Assembly: GCA_030441535.1 (NCBI GenBank)
Contig: JAUJFZ010000005.1
Span: 186,001-250,000, forward strand
DNA: 64,000 nucleotides
Source of the DNA: Betaproteobacteria bacterium LSUCC0117
GTDB taxonomy: Bacteria > Pseudomonadota > Gammaproteobacteria > Burkholderiales > Burkholderiaceae_C
Direction: 5' to 3'
A program made the translations under genes and the position numbers. This document shows positions 17,769 to 26,138 of the stretch, one piece after another (positions within the stretch are counted from its first letter, which is position 1; each line of letters starts with the position of its first letter). The notes under the pieces were generated by a model. The model saw nothing but the letters and a program-made list of their open reading frames with translations, was not told the DNA's origin and searched no databases.

Positions 17769-19451
17769 ATGCTGTCAGATACCAGCGCCCGGCCGTGGTT
17801 GTCAAAATACCCTGAAGGCGTTCCCGCCGATGTTGATACCAGTGCCTATCATTCATTGGTCGATTTGCTTGACAGCAATTTCCAAAAATACAGTGATCGC
17901 ACCTGCGTGAGTTTTTTGGGTAAGGCAATCAGCTATCAAACCATCGACCACGCATCGATTGCCTTGGCGACTTACTTTCAGGGTTTGGGGTTGGTCAAGG
18001 GTGACCGCGTGGCGTTGATGATGCCCAATACGCCTCAATACCCTGTGGCAGTCGCTGCATTGATGCGTGCAGGCATGGTGGTTGTTAACGTTAACCCCCT
18101 TTACACCGCCCGCGAACTCGAATTCCAACTCAAGGACTCTGGTGCCAAAGCGATTGTCATCATCGAGAACTTCGCCGCCACTTTGGAGGCCTGTATTGCC
18201 AATACGGGGATCAAGCATGTGGTCCTGACCTCAATGGGGGACATGCTCGGCACACTCAAAGGTGCACTCGTGAATTACGTGGTGCGAAACGTCAAGAAAA
18301 TGGTGCCGGGGTTCGACTTGCCCGGCGCGGTGCGCTTCAATGATGCGGTTGCGAGGGGTAAACGGGGTCGCCTGCAAACCACCGATGTCTCGGGCGAAGA
18401 CGTCGCCGTCTTGCAGTACACGGGCGGCACCACCGGGGTTTCTAAGGGGGCGGTTCTGCTGCACCGTAACCTGGTTGCCAACGTTATCCAATCTGAGCAA
18501 TGGAACGCGCCCGCGATGCGCGGCCTACCTGCCGACGAACAGTTGTGTGCCATTTGCGCGTTGCCGCTGTATCACATCTTCGCGTTTACCGTAAACATGA
18601 TGCTGACCATGCACATGGGCGGCAAAACCGTGCTGATTCCCAACCCACGCGATTTGCCCGCCGTACTCAAAGAGTTATCCAAGCATCGCTTCCACCTGTT
18701 TCCAGCCGTGAGCACGTTGTTCAATGGTTTGGCGAATCACCCTGATTTCAACACCGTGGACTGGTCGCATCTGCGGGTGTCCTTGGGTGGCGGCACCGCC
18801 GTTCAAAGCGGTGTTGCCAAGCTGTGGCTCGAAAAAACGGGCTGCCCCATTTGCGAGGGGTATGGCCTGTCAGAGACGTCCCCATCTGCCTGCTGTAATC
18901 CCACGATCAGTCGTAACTTCACGGGCACTATCGGCGTACCCATCCCAGGGACCTACATGAAATGTTTGGACGACGATGGGAACGAGGTACCTGTTGGTCA
19001 GCCGGGTGAAATCGCTATCAAGGGGCCCCAGGTGATGGCGGGTTACTGGCAGCGACCCGACGAGACCGCCAAGGTCATGACGGCGGATGGGTACTTCAAA
19101 ACCGGCGACATTGGCGTGCAGGATGAGTTCGGTGAGTTCAAAATCGTTGACCGTAAAAAGGACATGATCTTGGTGTCCGGCTTTAACGTCTACCCCAATG
19201 AGGTGGAGGACGTGGTGTCACAAATGGCCGACGTGATGGAGTGTGCCTGTGTTGGCGAGCCTGACGATAAAACGGGCGAAGCGGTGAAACTGGTGGTAGT
19301 CAAAAAGGCCGAAAGCCTCACCGAGCAGGCCATTCGCGAGCACTGCCGCGAGAACCTCACCGCGTACAAGCTGCCCAAAACCATCGAGTTCCGAACCGAA
19401 TTGCCCAAAACGCCGGTCGGCAAGGTCTTGCGCCGCGAACTGCGCGGCTGA
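17769..19451 (+). CDS. fadD: Long-chain fatty acid--CoA ligase
   Basis: Activates fatty acids to acyl-CoA through an acyl-AMP intermediate at the inner membrane. The 560 aa length matches E. coli FadD. Motifs: P-loop LQYTGGTTGVSKGAVLLH, GYGLSETSP, then GYFKTGDIGVQDEFGEF with the KIVDRKKDMILVSGFNVYP hinge region, and LPKTPVGKVLRREL holding the catalytic Lys near the C-terminus. The ATG at 17769 has GGAG six bases before it and is preferred over a TTG 48 bases upstream. It is a single gene between the pnt terminator and convergent corA. Confidence 0.93.
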   Translation: MLSDTSARPWLSKYPEGVPADVDTSAYHSLVDLLDSNFQKYSDRTCVSFLGKAISYQTIDHASIALATYFQGLGLVKGDRVALMMPNTPQYPVAVAALMRAGMVVVNVNPLYTARELEFQLKDSGAKAIVIIENFAATLEACIANTGIKHVVLTSMGDMLGTLKGALVNYVVRNVKKMVPGFDLPGAVRFNDAVARGKRGRLQTTDVSGEDVAVLQYTGGTTGVSKGAVLLHRNLVANVIQSEQWNAPAMRGLPADEQLCAICALPLYHIFAFTVNMMLTMHMGGKTVLIPNPRDLPAVLKELSKHRFHLFPAVSTLFNGLANHPDFNTVDWSHLRVSLGGGTAVQSGVAKLWLEKTGCPICEGYGLSETSPSACCNPTISRNFTGTIGVPIPGTYMKCLDDDGNEVPVGQPGEIAIKGPQVMAGYWQRPDETAKVMTADGYFKTGDIGVQDEFGEFKIVDRKKDMILVSGFNVYPNEVEDVVSQMADVMECACVGEPDDKTGEAVKLVVVKKAESLTEQAIREHCRENLTAYKLPKTIEFRTELPKTPVGKVLRRELRG

Positions 19452-19490
19452 GATACCGCATGCCGCGGTGGCTGGTCGGGCCCGCCCGCC

Positions 19491-20474
19491 CTAGCCCAGC
19501 CAGCCGCGCTTGCGGAAGTACAGCATAGGAATGATGGCCGAGCAGGCCATCATCGCCAGTGCCATCGGATAACCGTAGGCCCATTCCGTTTCGGGCATGA
19601 AACGGAAGTTCATACCGTACAAGCTCGCAATCAGTGTGGGTGGTAACAGCGCGACGCTGGCCACTGAGAAGATCTTGATGATCTTGTTTTGGTTGATGTT
19701 GATGAAACCAACGGTGGCGTCCATCAAGAAGTTGATCTTGTCAAACAAGAACGCCGTGTGGGAGTCCAAAGAATCCAAGTCGCGCAAAATTTGGCGGGCA
19801 TCCTCGAATTGATCGGCGTTCAGCATTCGGGCCCGCATCATGAAGCTGACTGCGCGCCGGGTATCCATTACGTTGCGGCGAATGCGCCCAGACATGTCCT
19901 CGTCACGCGCGATGGCTGAGAGAACCTTGCCTGCAGTTTCGTCTGTCACATCGCCCGACAGCACGCTGCGGCTGACCGTGTCGAGTTGGTCATAGATCTC
20001 TTCAAGGGTGTCCGCGGAGTATTCGGCATCGGCATCGAACAGTGCCAACAACACATCTTTTGCATCCGTGATCAAGCCGGGTAGGCGCCGGGCACGCATG
20101 CGCAACAACCGGAAGACCGGCACGTCTTGGTCGTGTATTGAGAACAAGATCCCGCTACCGGCGTTGGTGGCTTGTTGGTTCAAGATAAACGCGACCCGGA
20201 CCGAACGGGGGTTTTCATCGTCATAAATCAAAAAGTCACTGCGGATGTGCATCTCGCCGTTGTCTTCTTCGTAGAAGCGCGCAGATTCCTCGATGTCATC
20301 GGCCATCGCATCATCGGGGATGCTGAGGTTGTAGGTCTGTTTGACCCACATCTTTTCTTCTGACGTCGGCTCGTCCAAGTCAACCCAAATGGGTTTGAAC
20401 CGCTTCAAGTCATCAAGCGATTCGATCTCTTCTTGAAACAAACGGCCGTTGGCCAAAGTGAACACGTTGAGCAT
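19491..20474 (-). CDS. corA: Magnesium/cobalt transporter CorA
   Basis: Pentameric divalent-cation channel of the inner membrane. The 327 aa protein has a long acidic cytoplasmic domain and two C-terminal membrane helices; the first ends in the family signature YGMNF (SLYGMNFRFMPETEW), and the protein ends in a short basic tail. KINFLMDATVGFININQNKI precedes the first helix, as in other CorA. The upstream region contains a promoter and an unusually long, structured leader (see separate entries), suggesting post-transcriptional control. Confidence 0.95.
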   Translation of the reverse strand: MLNVFTLANGRLFQEEIESLDDLKRFKPIWVDLDEPTSEEKMWVKQTYNLSIPDDAMADDIEESARFYEEDNGEMHIRSDFLIYDDENPRSVRVAFILNQQATNAGSGILFSIHDQDVPVFRLLRMRARRLPGLITDAKDVLLALFDADAEYSADTLEEIYDQLDTVSRSVLSGDVTDETAGKVLSAIARDEDMSGRIRRNVMDTRRAVSFMMRARMLNADQFEDARQILRDLDSLDSHTAFLFDKINFLMDATVGFININQNKIIKIFSVASVALLPPTLIASLYGMNFRFMPETEWAYGYPMALAMMACSAIIPMLYFRKRGWLG

Positions 20475-20665
20475 GGGGCACTTCCGGTGGGGGTGTCGGT
20501 GGCCGCTGACGAGACTCGTCAGACAGGCTGAAAGGGGTAATGTGCGCTTTCAGCCCGAACATGCACTGGCGAATTAGCGCTTGGCGCCTGCCAGGTGAAT
20601 TTGGACTGAAAGCAAGCAACTGGGACTGGCTTCCAAGGAGAATCTCCGTTATTAAAGGTGGAAAT
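20475..20665 (-). promoter_or_regulatory. Structured 5' leader of corA
   Basis: If the promoter at 20666-20694 is used, the corA transcript has a leader of roughly 185 bases. It contains two clear hairpins read by eye: GGCTGAAAG / CTTTCAGCC (20526-20534 with 20547-20555) and TGACGA / TCGTCA (20507-20521), plus a GGAGA-TCTCC repeat at 20637-20647. With the upstream promoter and the start of the next MFS gene this fills the 308-base gap 20475-20782; I see no ORF in it. I could not match it to the M-box or yybP-ykoY riboswitch consensus. Confidence 0.45.
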
Positions 20666-20694
20666 ATTATCGCACCGACTCGCGGGCCATCCAA
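20666..20694 (-). promoter_or_regulatory. Sigma-70-like promoter of corA
   Basis: On the minus strand TTGGAT (20694-20689), exactly 17 bases, then GATAAT (20671-20666). The only good -35/-10 pair in the gap upstream of corA. Confidence 0.5.
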
Positions 20695-20782
20695 GCAGAC
20701 AAGCGGCGGTTGTGGCGAACGTGTCAAAGCGGTGTGAGCGGGATGCAGTACATTGGCACCTCGACCCACTGCTAATTTTCTG

Positions 20783-22045
20783 ATGGCGGATAGCCAACAG
20801 TCGCCTATGTCCCATACCTCCTTGCCACCCCAGCGAGAGCGCTGGTTGCTGCTCACGCTGGCGGGGATTCAGTTCACCTACATCCTTGATTTCATGGTGA
20901 TGATGCCGTTGGGGCCGCAATTCACCCGTTTATTTGCGATCAGCGATGCGCAGTTTGGTGCATTGGTCTCTGCCTACACATTTTCTGCCGGCGCGTCAGG
21001 CTTGGCCGCGTCGGCTTACTTGGACCGCTTCGACCGTAAACGCTTGCTACTGGTGTTGTACACCTTGTTCGCGCTATCGACCATGGGTTGCGCATTGGCA
21101 GGGTCTTATAGCCAGTTCTTCGCCGCCCGCGTCGGTGCGGGCGTGTTTGGCGGGGTATTGTCGGCACTGATTCAAACCATCTTGGCCGACGTCGTCCCGT
21201 TCGAACGCCGCGGTCGTGCAATGGGTGTCGTGATGTCTTCATTTTCTGTGTCGACGGTTGCGGGTGTGCCGTTGGGGCTGTATCTGGCGGCCGCCTTTTC
21301 GTGGCACGCACCATTCTGGTTGGTGGTCGGTTTGTCCGCGTTGTTTGGCGTGATGGCGTACTTTGCGGTCCCCCAATTGAGATGTCATCTTGACCACCCT
21401 GACCGACATTCAGTTTGGGGCGAGATCGTGGCGACCGTGAGCGAGCGCAACCACCAGTGGTCGTTCGCCTTCACGATGGTCAGCATCCTCACGAGCTTCA
21501 TGGTGATTCCCTACATCACGATCTATCTTGAAACCAATTTAGGGGTCTCGAACCGCCAGATCCCGTTGCTCTACCTTGCTGGGGGCGCTGCGACCCTGAT
21601 CAGCGCACGCTGGATCGGTGTGACATCGGATCGGCTGGGTAAACGCTTGGTTTTCGAGCGCCTCGCAGTGCTGGTAGGCCTGCCTTTATTTACGCTCACC
21701 CTTATGCCGCCGGCGCCATTCTGGGTGTTGACGCTGGTTTACGTGTTATTTTTTGTGATCGTGACTGGTCGCATGATCCCCAGCATGGCGATCATATCCG
21801 CCGCTGCCAATCCCAGACGCCGGGGGACTTTCATGGCCATTTCTGGGGCCCTGCAGTCGTTTTCGATGGGGCTGGCTGCGCTGGTGGGTGGACTGATCAT
21901 CGGTCGATCGCCTGATGGTCTGGTCACAGGCTACTGGATCACGGCGTTGCTGGGGACACTGGCTAGTTTTGCGTCGGTATGGCTGGTCCGGCGCATCCGA
22001 TTGCCCGAGGGTACTGGCCCACGAGAGTTGCCTAAAAGTAATTGA
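20783..22045 (+). CDS. MFS transporter (AraJ/sugar-efflux-like)
   Basis: Twelve-helix inner-membrane carrier, 420 aa from the ATG at 20783; a TTG at 20753 and an ATG at 20807 are alternatives. It begins its first helix with ERWLLLTLAGIQFTYILDFM and has the loop 2-3 motif in a variant form, AYLDRFDRKRLLLVLY. The second half carries ARWIGVTSDRLGKRL, the repeated loop motif. The style resembles proteobacterial arabinose/sugar-efflux MFS members, but substrate is unknown. It is divergent from corA and followed by a hairpin at 22136-22168. Confidence 0.8.
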   Translation: MADSQQSPMSHTSLPPQRERWLLLTLAGIQFTYILDFMVMMPLGPQFTRLFAISDAQFGALVSAYTFSAGASGLAASAYLDRFDRKRLLLVLYTLFALSTMGCALAGSYSQFFAARVGAGVFGGVLSALIQTILADVVPFERRGRAMGVVMSSFSVSTVAGVPLGLYLAAAFSWHAPFWLVVGLSALFGVMAYFAVPQLRCHLDHPDRHSVWGEIVATVSERNHQWSFAFTMVSILTSFMVIPYITIYLETNLGVSNRQIPLLYLAGGAATLISARWIGVTSDRLGKRLVFERLAVLVGLPLFTLTLMPPAPFWVLTLVYVLFFVIVTGRMIPSMAIISAAANPRRRGTFMAISGALQSFSMGLAALVGGLIIGRSPDGLVTGYWITALLGTLASFASVWLVRRIRLPEGTGPRELPKSN

Positions 22046-22135
22046 AAAGAGTTACACCCGGCTGATTGCTGCGCTGCAAGATTGCCAAAGACAGGGGGTA
22101 CGTGCATAGTGGGGTTGAGTCGGTCAAACTCGCTT

Positions 22136-22168
22136 TGGGCGGGACCGCTCACCCCGCCCATTGTTTCG
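22136..22168 (+). terminator. Hairpin after the MFS gene
   Basis: TGGGCGGG (22136-22143) pairs with CCCGCCCA (22153-22160) and is followed by a T-rich TTGTTTC. It may terminate the MFS transcript or structure the hpf leader; the T run is imperfect. Confidence 0.45.
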
Positions 22169-22194
22169 TCACCCTGAGCTGAGGAGGCTTAATT

Positions 22195-22524
22195 ATGAAC
22201 TTGACAATCAGCGGACACCATCTTGATGTGACCCCTGCTTTGCGGGCTTATGTCACCACCAAACTCGACCGGATTACGCGCCACTTCGACCAAGTTGTTG
22301 ATGTCAGAGTGCTGTTGACGATTGACAACCTAAAGGAGAAAGACCTGCGCCAGCGTGCAGAGTGCAATATTCACGTCAAGGGGAAAGACTTATTCGCAGA
22401 AAGTGCCCATGCTGATTTGTATGCTGCTTTAGACGATTTAGCCGACAAAATGGATCGCCAAGTGCTGCGCCATAAGGACAAAGCGCAGGACCACAACCAA
22501 CAGCCCGCCAAGCGAATGATGTAG
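22195..22524 (+). CDS. hpf: Ribosome hibernation-promoting factor, short form
   Basis: Binds the 30S subunit in stationary phase and promotes 100S ribosome dimers. The 109 aa protein is the short type: MNLTISGHHLDVTPALRAYV, then AECNIHVKGKDLFAESAHADLYAA in two adjacent stretches and a Lys/His-rich tail (RHKDKAQDHNQQPAKR). A strong GAGGAGG site lies 9 bases before the ATG. In most beta-proteobacteria it follows rpoN directly; here rpoN is about 25 kb away and a terminator lies between hpf and ptsN. Confidence 0.94.
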   Translation: MNLTISGHHLDVTPALRAYVTTKLDRITRHFDQVVDVRVLLTIDNLKEKDLRQRAECNIHVKGKDLFAESAHADLYAALDDLADKMDRQVLRHKDKAQDHNQQPAKRMM

Positions 22525-22583
22525 TCTTCGCGCCACTTTTTGGGCAATCCGGCAAAAAAGTGGTAAAAATGGCGCACTGCAAC

Positions 22584-22610
22584 AAGCCACCTAAGTTTAG
22601 GTGGCTTTTT
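22584..22610 (+). terminator. Rho-independent terminator between hpf and ptsN
   Basis: Perfect stem GCCACCTAA / TTAGGTGGC with a two-base loop (GT) and a T5 run, extended by AA/TT. A second inverted repeat, CCACTTTTT / AAAAAGTGG, lies just upstream at 22533-22563. ptsN starts 63 bases downstream. Confidence 0.88.
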
Positions 22611-22672
22611 CTTGATCGGTCGGGCGCAATGCGGCACACTGTGCGGTCGTTGCGTTGCATCAGAGGAATTTC

Positions 22673-23143
22673 ATGAATCGTTTGTCTGCAATATTGCCGC
22701 TTGAACAGGTCGCGGTGGGCCTCGATGCCTCCAGCAAAAAGCGTGCATTTGAAGAAGTCGGCTTGCTGTTCGAAGCCCGCCACGACTTGAATCGTTCATT
22801 AGTGACTGACAGTTTGTTCGCCCGAGAGCGCTTGGGCTCCACTGGTTTAGGGCATGGGGTCGCGATTCCCCATGGCCGGATCAAAGGCCTGAAGCAGCCG
22901 ATGGCTGCGGTGTTTCAACTGAACGCGCCCATTGCCTTTGATGCCCCTGATGAGTTGCCTGTCAACCTGTTAATCTGCTTGTTGGTGCCAGAGGCGGCCA
23001 CCCAAAAGCATCTTGAAATCCTGAGTGAGATTGCTGAAATCCTCAGCGATGCCGAATTGCGTGAGCGCATGAAGACCGCGACCTCCGCAGAAGCCCTCCA
23101 CCAACTGGTCGCGAATTGGCAATCCGCCCACGCACCCGCTTAA
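22673..23143 (+). CDS. ptsN: Nitrogen-PTS EIIA protein
   Basis: EIIA-Ntr, phosphorylated on a His by NPr; regulates potassium transport, nitrogen and envelope responses in other proteobacteria. The 156 aa protein has the phosphoacceptor His in GLGHGVAIPHGRIKGL and the LLICLLVPEAATQKHLEIL strand-helix pair of PTS EIIA type 2. The ATG at 22673 is preceded by GAGGAA. It is followed by hprK after 16 bases, as is usual in beta-proteobacteria. Linkage to Kup and a Kef-like antiporter elsewhere in the window is only thematic. Confidence 0.93.
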   Translation: MNRLSAILPLEQVAVGLDASSKKRAFEEVGLLFEARHDLNRSLVTDSLFARERLGSTGLGHGVAIPHGRIKGLKQPMAAVFQLNAPIAFDAPDELPVNLLICLLVPEAATQKHLEILSEIAEILSDAELRERMKTATSAEALHQLVANWQSAHAPA

Positions 23144-23159
23144 ACCTCGGTAACCACAC

Positions 23160-24113
23160 ATGCGCCCCACGGTCATCAGTGCGGATGTGTTGTTTGAAGA
23201 CCATCGCAAGCGACTCAAACTAGATTGGCTGGGCGGTCGCGGCGCCTCAGAGCGTCGCTTTGATGAGCTGGCCATCCGGGCGGCTCGTTCGGGCGCTGAC
23301 CTGGTTGGCTACCTGAATTACATCCATCCCTACCGCGTTCAAGTTTTGGGTGAGCGCGAGGTGGCCTATTTGGGCAAGGGCGACGCCATGGACTGCGCGC
23401 GGCGCGTCTCACGGATCGTCACTTTAGAGCCGCCCGCGCTTTTTTTAGCCGATGGCCAGGTGGCGCCGCCGGAATTGCTCTCCATGTGCGAGCGGGCCCA
23501 AATTCCTCTGTTTACGACTCACGAGTCTTCCGCTTTCGTCGTCGATGTCTTGCGGGCTTACCTCTCCAAACACTTCGCAGAGCGCTCGACCATGCACGGT
23601 GTGTTCATGGATATTTTGGGGATGGGGGTGTTGATCACGGGTGAGTCCGGTCTGGGTAAAAGTGAGTTGGGCCTTGAGTTGATCTCGCGGGGCCACGGGT
23701 TGGTCGCCGACGACGCGGTCGATTTGTTTCGCATCAACCAAGCCACCATTGAGGGCCGCTGTCCTGAGCTGTTGCGTAACCTCCTAGAGGTGCGCGGGAT
23801 CGGCTTGTTGGACATCAAGGCCATCTTCGGTGAGACCGCGGTCCGCCGAAAGCTCCGCCTCAAGCTCATCGTGCACTTGGTGCGTAAAGAGACCATGGAG
23901 CGCAAGTATGAGCGTATGCCCCATGAAGCGCTATCTCAGGACGTGCTGGGTGTGCCGGTTCGCAAGGTGATCATCCAAGTGGTGGCTGGACGCAACATTG
24001 CCGTTTTGGTGGAGGCCGCTGTGCGCAACACCATTTTGCAATTACGCGGTATCGATACCTATTCGGATTTCGTCGAACGACAGCGCTTGGCGATGGAAAG
24101 TGGGCTCGATTAG
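23160..24113 (+). CDS. hprK: HPr kinase/phosphorylase
   Basis: Phosphorylates or dephosphorylates a serine of HPr. The 317 aa protein has an N-terminal domain and a C-terminal kinase domain with Walker A GESGLGKSELGLELISRGH, DDAVDLFRI next to it, and the family signature around VRGIGLLDIKAIFGE. In Burkholderiales it is part of an incomplete PTS with ptsN, without sugar-specific permeases; its target HPr is not in this window. It is convergent with fur, 27 bases apart. Confidence 0.94.
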   Translation: MRPTVISADVLFEDHRKRLKLDWLGGRGASERRFDELAIRAARSGADLVGYLNYIHPYRVQVLGEREVAYLGKGDAMDCARRVSRIVTLEPPALFLADGQVAPPELLSMCERAQIPLFTTHESSAFVVDVLRAYLSKHFAERSTMHGVFMDILGMGVLITGESGLGKSELGLELISRGHGLVADDAVDLFRINQATIEGRCPELLRNLLEVRGIGLLDIKAIFGETAVRRKLRLKLIVHLVRKETMERKYERMPHEALSQDVLGVPVRKVIIQVVAGRNIAVLVEAAVRNTILQLRGIDTYSDFVERQRLAMESGLD

Positions 24114-24140
24114 CGGTTTTTTCGGCGATCGATAGCCCGC

Positions 24141-24572
24141 TTATTGCTTTGCACGGTGCGCGCAGTCTTTCCGCGTGCAGTGGGCATATAGCGACAAGGC
24201 ATGCTCTTGAAGCTGGAACCCCCGCGATTTGGCAATATCGTGCTGGCGGCGTTCAATCTCGGCATCCATGAACTCCTCGACGCGGCCGCAGTCGAGGCAG
24301 ACCAAGTGGTCGTGGTGCTGGCCCGCGTCAAGCTCATAAACCGCCTTTCCAGACTCGAAGTTACTGCGCAGCAGCAGACCGGCTTGCTCGAACTGCATGA
24401 GCACGCGGTAGACGGTTGCGAGACCGATGTCGGCCCTTTCCTCGAGCAAAATCCGGTAGACATCTTCCGCGCTCAGGTGGCGCTGCTCAGCATTTTGGAA
24501 GGCCTCCAATATTTTCAGGCGCGGCCCCGTGGCTTTGAGGCCCGTGTTCTTTAGTTCGTCGAGGGTGTTCAT
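24141..24572 (-). CDS. fur: Ferric uptake regulator Fur
   Basis: Iron-responsive repressor, dimeric and zinc-containing. The 143 aa protein has an N-terminal winged helix (GLKATGPRLKILEAFQ, then ADIGLATVYRVLMQFEQAGL) and the metal-binding HHDHLVCLDCGRVEEF, with further cysteines near the C-terminus (AHCTRKDCAH). fur divergent from bamE is a very common arrangement. A near-perfect 19-base palindrome lies in the shared gap (24620-24638). No classical GATAATGATAATC-type Fur box is visible there. Confidence 0.95.
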   Translation of the reverse strand: MNTLDELKNTGLKATGPRLKILEAFQNAEQRHLSAEDVYRILLEERADIGLATVYRVLMQFEQAGLLLRSNFESGKAVYELDAGQHHDHLVCLDCGRVEEFMDAEIERRQHDIAKSRGFQLQEHALSLYAHCTRKDCAHRAKQ

Positions 24573-24619
24573 GCGGTCGGATGAAAAATCAGGGCTGGGG
24601 CGTTATTTCAGCGGATGGC

Positions 24620-24638
24620 TCAAGGGGGACCCCCCTGA
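24620..24638. promoter_or_regulatory. Palindrome between fur and bamE
   Basis: TCAaGGGGGaCCCCCcTGA: eight of nine base pairs match around a central A. It ends two bases before a -10-like TACAAT (24641-24646) facing bamE, so it may be an operator or a hairpin. Not a Fur-box sequence. Confidence 0.35.
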
Positions 24639-24732
24639 ACTACAATCTTTACATCATAGTTGCCTCCTTTTTACCCTGTGTGAGGGGCGACTTCAATCGG
24701 GGCTTGCCTGCCCTCAAAGGTGCCATTGTCTG

Positions 24733-25305
24733 ATGCCAAATTATTTTGATTCCATTCGGCGCGCGACCCGAGGGTTGCTCGTTGTGTCGTTGACAGCAGC
24801 GTTGCTGGCCTGTGCCACAGCGGGCGACGACGACTACAGTTCTGCTTTAGGGATTTATCGTCCCGACGTGTTGCAAGGCAACGTGGTGACGGCCGAGCAA
24901 GTGGCCGTGCTTAAAACGGGCATGACCCGCGCGCAAGTCACCCGTTTGTTGGGCACACCGCTGCTCAAGAGCGCCTTTCACGCGAACCGCTGGGATTACG
25001 TTTTCTCTCGTTTGAGTGTGGATGCCACACCGCAAAAGCGCCGTTTGAGCCTGTGGTTTGAGGGCGACTTGTTGGCTAAATTTGAGGGCGATGACATGCC
25101 CACAGAAGCCAAATTTGTCGACTCCATCGCCAAGCCGATCGATGTCAGCGAGCCCGTCAAGCTGCAAGCTGACCCCGCTGAGTTAGAGGCCTTCAAGGCC
25201 AAGGCCGGCTCGTCTGGTGATGCATCACCAACGGGTACGACAGCGCCTGCACCCGCTTCGACCCTGAAAACCTATCCCCCGTTGACGCCCGAGGTGAACA
25301 AATGA
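24733..25305 (+). CDS. bamE: Outer membrane protein assembly factor BamE (OmlA family lipoprotein)
   Basis: Lipoprotein of the BAM complex that inserts beta-barrel proteins in the outer membrane. The start at 24733 gives a short lipoprotein signal ending in the lipobox LLAC (about residue 28-31). The SmpA/OmlA domain follows: VLKTGMTRAQVTRLLGTP and FHANRWDYVFSRL. At 190 aa it is longer than the E. coli protein because of a Pro/Ala/Thr-rich C-terminal extension, as in other Burkholderiales. The stop overlaps dapB by ATGA. The frame is open further upstream but would run over the start of fur. Confidence 0.92.
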   Translation: MPNYFDSIRRATRGLLVVSLTAALLACATAGDDDYSSALGIYRPDVLQGNVVTAEQVAVLKTGMTRAQVTRLLGTPLLKSAFHANRWDYVFSRLSVDATPQKRRLSLWFEGDLLAKFEGDDMPTEAKFVDSIAKPIDVSEPVKLQADPAELEAFKAKAGSSGDASPTGTTAPAPASTLKTYPPLTPEVNK

Positions 25306-26120
25306 GTCAAAAGAAACCACTCGGTATTGTGATTGCGGGTGCCAGCGGGCGCATGGGTCGTATGTTGATTGAGGCGGTCCTTGCTGACCCCGACACACAG
25401 CTGGCAGGTGCCCTAGATATCGCGGGCAGCCCTGCATTGGGACAAGATGCTGGTAGTTTCGCCGGCGTTACGACAGGGGTGACCATCACCGCCGACTTGG
25501 ACACCGCGTTGAAGGGCGCCCACGTGCTCATTGACTTCACGCGGCCCGAGGGCACGATGGCCCATGTCAGTGCCGCGCAGCAGCACGGCGTGGCAGTGGT
25601 CATCGGCACAACGGGTTTTTCTGATACGCAAAAGCAAGCGTTGCAGGCGGCGAGCGCTGTAATCCCCATCGTCATGGCGCCCAACATGAGTGTGGGTGTG
25701 AACGTCACACTCAAGCTCTTGGAGATGGCGGCGAAAGCCATGCCGGTAGGCTATGACATCGAGGTCATTGAGGCCCACCATCGCCACAAAGTCGACGCGC
25801 CGTCGGGCACCGCTCTGAAAATGGGCGAGGTGATTGCAGGTGCGTTGGGGCGTGACCTAAAAGACTGCGCCGTCTACGCCCGCGAAGGCGTGACGGGTGA
25901 GCGCGACCCATCCAGCATTGGTTTTGCAACTATCCGCGGTGGTGACATCGTTGGTGACCACACCGTGTTGTTTGCAGGTACCGGTGAGCGGATTGAAATC
26001 ACGCATAAGTCATCCAGTCGCGCAACCTATGCGCAAGGCAGCTTGCGAGCAGCGCATTTTCTCGCCGATAAATCCAATGGTCTCTATGACATGTTTGATG
26101 TCTTGAATCTGAATCCATAA
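25302..26120 (+). CDS. dapB: 4-hydroxy-tetrahydrodipicolinate reductase
   Basis: Reduces the dehydrated HTPA intermediate with NAD(P)H in the lysine/diaminopimelate pathway. The 272 aa protein has the dinucleotide loop IAGASGRMGRMLIEAV, DFTRPEGTM, and the catalytic His/Lys region EAHHRHKVDAPSGTALKMGE. It is coupled to bamE by a 4-base overlap and followed by leuS after 18 bases. Confidence 0.96.
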   Translation: MSQKKPLGIVIAGASGRMGRMLIEAVLADPDTQLAGALDIAGSPALGQDAGSFAGVTTGVTITADLDTALKGAHVLIDFTRPEGTMAHVSAAQQHGVAVVIGTTGFSDTQKQALQAASAVIPIVMAPNMSVGVNVTLKLLEMAAKAMPVGYDIEVIEAHHRHKVDAPSGTALKMGEVIAGALGRDLKDCAVYAREGVTGERDPSSIGFATIRGGDIVGDHTVLFAGTGERIEITHKSSSRATYAQGSLRAAHFLADKSNGLYDMFDVLNLNP

Positions 26121-26138
26121 AAACTAAACAGCCAAATC

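Noticed and set aside
20475..20665. Known Mg2+ or Mn2+ riboswitch in the corA leader
   Set aside because: I could not align the leader with the M-box or yybP-ykoY conserved loops; kept only as a structured leader.
24573..24732. Fur autoregulatory box
   Set aside because: No GATAATGATAATC-like sequence in the gap; only an unrelated GC-rich palindrome is present.
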